Part shown: piece after piece, positions 62,012-64,000 of the stretch
How positions within the stretch are numbered: position 1 is the first letter of the stretch
Layout: each line of letters opens with the position of its first letter
Assembly (NCBI GenBank): GCA_963773765.1
Contig: CAVZCC010000003.1
Span: 248,001-312,000 of the forward strand
Direction of reading: 5' to 3'
DNA: 64,000 nucleotides
Source of the DNA: CAVZCC01 sp963773765
GTDB taxonomy: Bacteria > Actinomycetota > Acidimicrobiia > Acidimicrobiales > Microtrichaceae
Made by a program: the position numbers and the translations under genes
Notes under the pieces: generated by a model
Database searches by the model: none
Seen by the model: only the letters and a program-made list of their open reading frames with translations
What the model was told of the DNA's origin: nothing

Positions 62012-62502
62012 GTGCCGGAACAACTGCTCACCGTCCTGAAGCTGTGCCTGCTGGCCCTGCTGTACCTGTTCTTCCTCCGCGTCCTGCGGGCGGTGTGGAC
62101 CGAGGTCGACGCCACCCAAGGCCGTGGCGGCCGGCGGGCGTGCCCCCGCCGCCACCGCGACCGCCACCGCCCCGACCAAGACCCGTTCGGGGCGGAGCCG
62201 TCGGAAGCAGGCGGTCCCCACCCGCCTGGTGGTGGTGGAGCCAGCGGCCCGGGCCGGTGCGGAGTTCGCGTCTGGGACCGGAGCTGACCGTGGGCCGGGC
62301 CCCCGGCTGCTCGCTGGTGTTCGACGAGCAGTTCGTGTCCCAGGTCCACTCCCGGATCTTCGTCCGCGACGGCTCGGTGTTCGTGGAGGACCTGGGCTCC
62401 ACCAACGGCACCTGGGTGAACGGGACCCGGGCCGTCGGCCAGATGCCGGCCCGCCTGGGTGACCGGGTCCAGGTGGGCAACGTGGTCATGGAGGTCCGGT
62501 GA
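62012..62502 (+). pseudogene. fhaB: FhaB-like FHA-domain protein (two frameshifts)
   Basis: From GTG 62012: a single transmembrane helix (LLTVLKLCLLALLYLFFLRVL), then a linker. An extra A at 62118-62119 shifts the frame into AAGGRAPAATATATA and RRKQAVPTRLVVVEPAA. A second extra base near 62264-62268 shifts it into LGPELTVGRAPGCSLVFDEQ. The FHA core (VSQVHSRIF, STNGTWVNG) is intact and ends at 62502. Repaired length about 163 aa. In mycobacteria FhaB (FipA) acts with PknA/PknB in division. The shifts are probably consensus errors. Confidence 0.82.
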
Positions 62503-63913
62503 CCACGCTGGTGTCCGGCTCGGCGTCGCTGGTCGGCCAGGTCCGCACCGCCAACGAGGACGCGGTCCTGGTGGCCGACGGCCTGGCCGCGGTCGCCGAC
62601 GGCATGGGCGGCCACCGTGCCGGCGAGGTGGCGTCGGCCGACACCGTTCAGGTGCTGCGCCTCCGCCGAGGGGTCGCGTTCGATCGAGGACCTGGTGGCC
62701 GGCGGTGCACCGGGCCAACCGGAGGGTCAACGAGCGGGCCGCGGAGGACGAGGAGCTGCGGGGGATGGGCACCACGGTGTGCGTGGTCGGCCAGGTCCGC
62801 TACGACGACGAGGACCAGCTGGCCGTGCTCAACGTGGGCGACAGCCGCGTGTACCTGCTGGCCGGGGGCGAGCTCACCCGCCTGACCGAGGACCACTCGC
62901 TGGTGGAGACCCTGCGTGCGGGAGGGCCGCATCACCGCGGCGGAGGCGGAGGTGCACCCGCAGCGCAACGTGCTCACCCGCGCCCTCGGCGTGGAGGCCC
63001 TGGTGGTGGTGGACGCCTGGCTGCTGCGTCCCTGCGACGGGGATCGGCTCCTGCTGTGCAGCGACGGCCTGTTCAACGAGCTGGCCGAGGACCGCATCGC
63101 CGAACTGCTGTCGGAGGCCGAGCCCCCGGACGTGGTGGCCCGGCGCCTGGCCGTGGAGGCGGAGGCCGCCGGCGGCCGGGACAACATCTCCACGGTGGTG
63201 GTCGACGTGACCGGGACGGGACGGGACCCGGCCCCGGTCGACGGACCGCTACCGGCGCATCACCACTCCGGCGGTGGACCTGTCCGACCCGACGAGGACG
63301 GCCCCCGCACCGACACGGTGCTGGCCGTGGTCGCCCCCGCCGAACCCGACCCCGATGATGACGACGACGGCGACGACGAGGACGCGCTGGTCGACCCCGC
63401 GGCCGCGGTGGCCGAGGTGGCGGCCGGTGCCGCGGTGGCGGGTGACGGGGGCTCGTCGCCCAAGGACGGCCGGGCGGGCGGGCGCTGGCGCACCCCGCTG
63501 TTCGTCCTGGCCATCCTGGCCGTGGTGGCGCTGGCCGTGGGTGCGGTGGCGTTCGTGTCACGCATGGGCTGGGTGGTGGGCGACGACGGGGGCCAGGTCG
63601 CGCTGTTCCGGGGCCAGAAGGGTGGCGTGCTCTGGATCCAGCCGACGCTCGAGGACCGGTCCGACCTGCGGGTGGACGAGCTGCAGCCGGCGGACCGGCG
63701 CAAGGTGGAGGAGGGGCTGAAGTACAGCGACGAGGCCGACGCCCGGGCCTACATCGCCAACCTGGAGAAGCGGGCCACCTCCACGACCACCACCACCACG
63801 ACGACCACGACGACCACGCTGGTGCTGCCGACCGTCACCACCGCGCCGTTCCCGGGACCGCGGCGCCCACACCGGCCGTCCCGGCGCCGGCCCCTGCGGT
63901 CCCCGGCCCGTGA
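62499..63913 (+). pseudogene. pstP: PP2C-family serine/threonine phosphatase PstP (multiple frameshifts)
   Basis: GTG 62499 overlaps fhaB by 4 bp (GTGA). The catalytic motifs RTANEDAVLVAD, VADGMGGHRAGE, LNVGDSRVYLL and GGRDNISTVVVDV sit in pieces in different frames. Single-base insertions near 62655, 62695 and 62915 and a possible one-base loss near 63855 explain them. After the PP2C domain comes an acidic linker, a transmembrane helix (LFVLAILAVVALAVGAVAF) and an extracytoplasmic tail ending in poly-Thr. It should dephosphorylate PknA/PknB targets. The three close insertions suggest poor consensus quality here. Confidence 0.8.
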
Positions 63914-64000
63914 TCGCCACCGCCACCCCGACCGCTCCGGGGGTCGAGGCGCTGGGCCGGCGCCGGCGCACGACCGAGCTCGGCCTGCTGGTCCTGGCCG
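63910..64000 (+). CDS. FtsW/RodA/SpoVE family, N-terminal fragment (3' truncated by window edge)
   Basis: GTG 63910 overlaps the pstP stop by 4 bp. Only 30 residues are visible: a Thr/Ala-rich start, then RRRRTTELGLLVLA, the conserved beginning of SEDS proteins. By position after pstP it is likely the RodA-type (peptidoglycan polymerase) member of the operon, but RodA versus FtsW cannot be told from this fragment. Confidence 0.75.
   Translation, partial: MIATATPTAPGVEALGRRRRTTELGLLVLA

Overview
The window is a very GC-rich (roughly 70% or more, my visual estimate) chromosomal segment from an actinobacterium. It opens inside gyrB, continues gyrB-gyrA-DUF3566-tRNA-Ile, and closes with fhaA-fhaB-pstP-rodA/ftsW. 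Actinobacteria carry both blocks near oriC, so this is probably the origin-proximal region. Several features point to the class Acidimicrobiia rather than mycobacteria or streptomycetes: long poly-Thr extracytoplasmic linkers, a WhiG/FliA-type sigma factor beside ordinary housekeeping genes, F420/flavin LLM oxidoreductases, and TrpB2. That placement is inference.

Layout: 1-4.8 kb, gyrase, a TadE-like gene, DUF3566, tRNA-Ile and a small membrane protein. 4.8-7.1 kb, a frameshifted saccharopine-dehydrogenase-like gene and a sigma-28-family sigma factor with sigma-28-like promoter sites in front of it. 7.2-15.4 kb, metabolic genes: a Zn/Mn-type ABC ATPase, hisN, trpB2, an LLM oxidoreductase, CBS and thioesterase genes. 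15.5-21.5 kb, a large SMC-like coiled-coil protein that also has a sigma-28-like promoter, a secreted protein, a GAF-GGDEF cyclase, fumC and DUF2237. 21.5-27.9 kb, thioesterase, LLM oxidoreductase, Tat phosphoesterase, USP, a DinB-like protein, an LDH/MDH-like enzyme and a lipoprotein. 28.0-29.6 kb, a miniature island bounded by a 29-bp direct repeat taken from the 3' end of tRNA-Arg. 29.7-33.3 kb, an Rpf-like lipoprotein, two tRNA-Ser genes, a PPOX protein and an LAFTG surface protein. 33.4-45 kb, a substrate-binding protein, pheA, an aminotransferase, a desaturase, paaX, an MBL hydrolase, an AI-2E transporter, a D-aminoacylase-like amidohydrolase and DoxX. 44.3-49.1 kb, a two-component system divergent from an ApbE/ferric-reductase-like cluster. 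49.1-55.9 kb, the methylmalonyl-CoA mutase operon mutA-mutB, two tandem TetR genes and meaB. 56-58 kb, a serine protease, small membrane proteins and a second ferric-reductase-like module. 58.2-61.2 kb, a second amidohydrolase, a membrane-anchored protein, tRNA-Leu and an ABM protein. 61.3-64 kb, the cell-wall/division signalling operon.

Functional links: mutA/mutB with the MeaB chaperone form a B12-dependent methylmalonyl-CoA module. ApbE plus two paralogous diheme-type membrane proteins, each near a Ser/Thr/Pro-rich single-pass protein carrying an ApbE-like flavinylation motif, suggest an envelope flavin redox system. fhaA/fhaB/pstP/rodA couple phospho-signalling to peptidoglycan synthesis.

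Quality caution: at least nine otherwise well-conserved genes are broken by frameshifts, and nearly all are single-base insertions. The cluster in fhaB and pstP near the window end is especially dense. I read these as probable consensus errors, not genuine pseudogenes, and say so in each entry.
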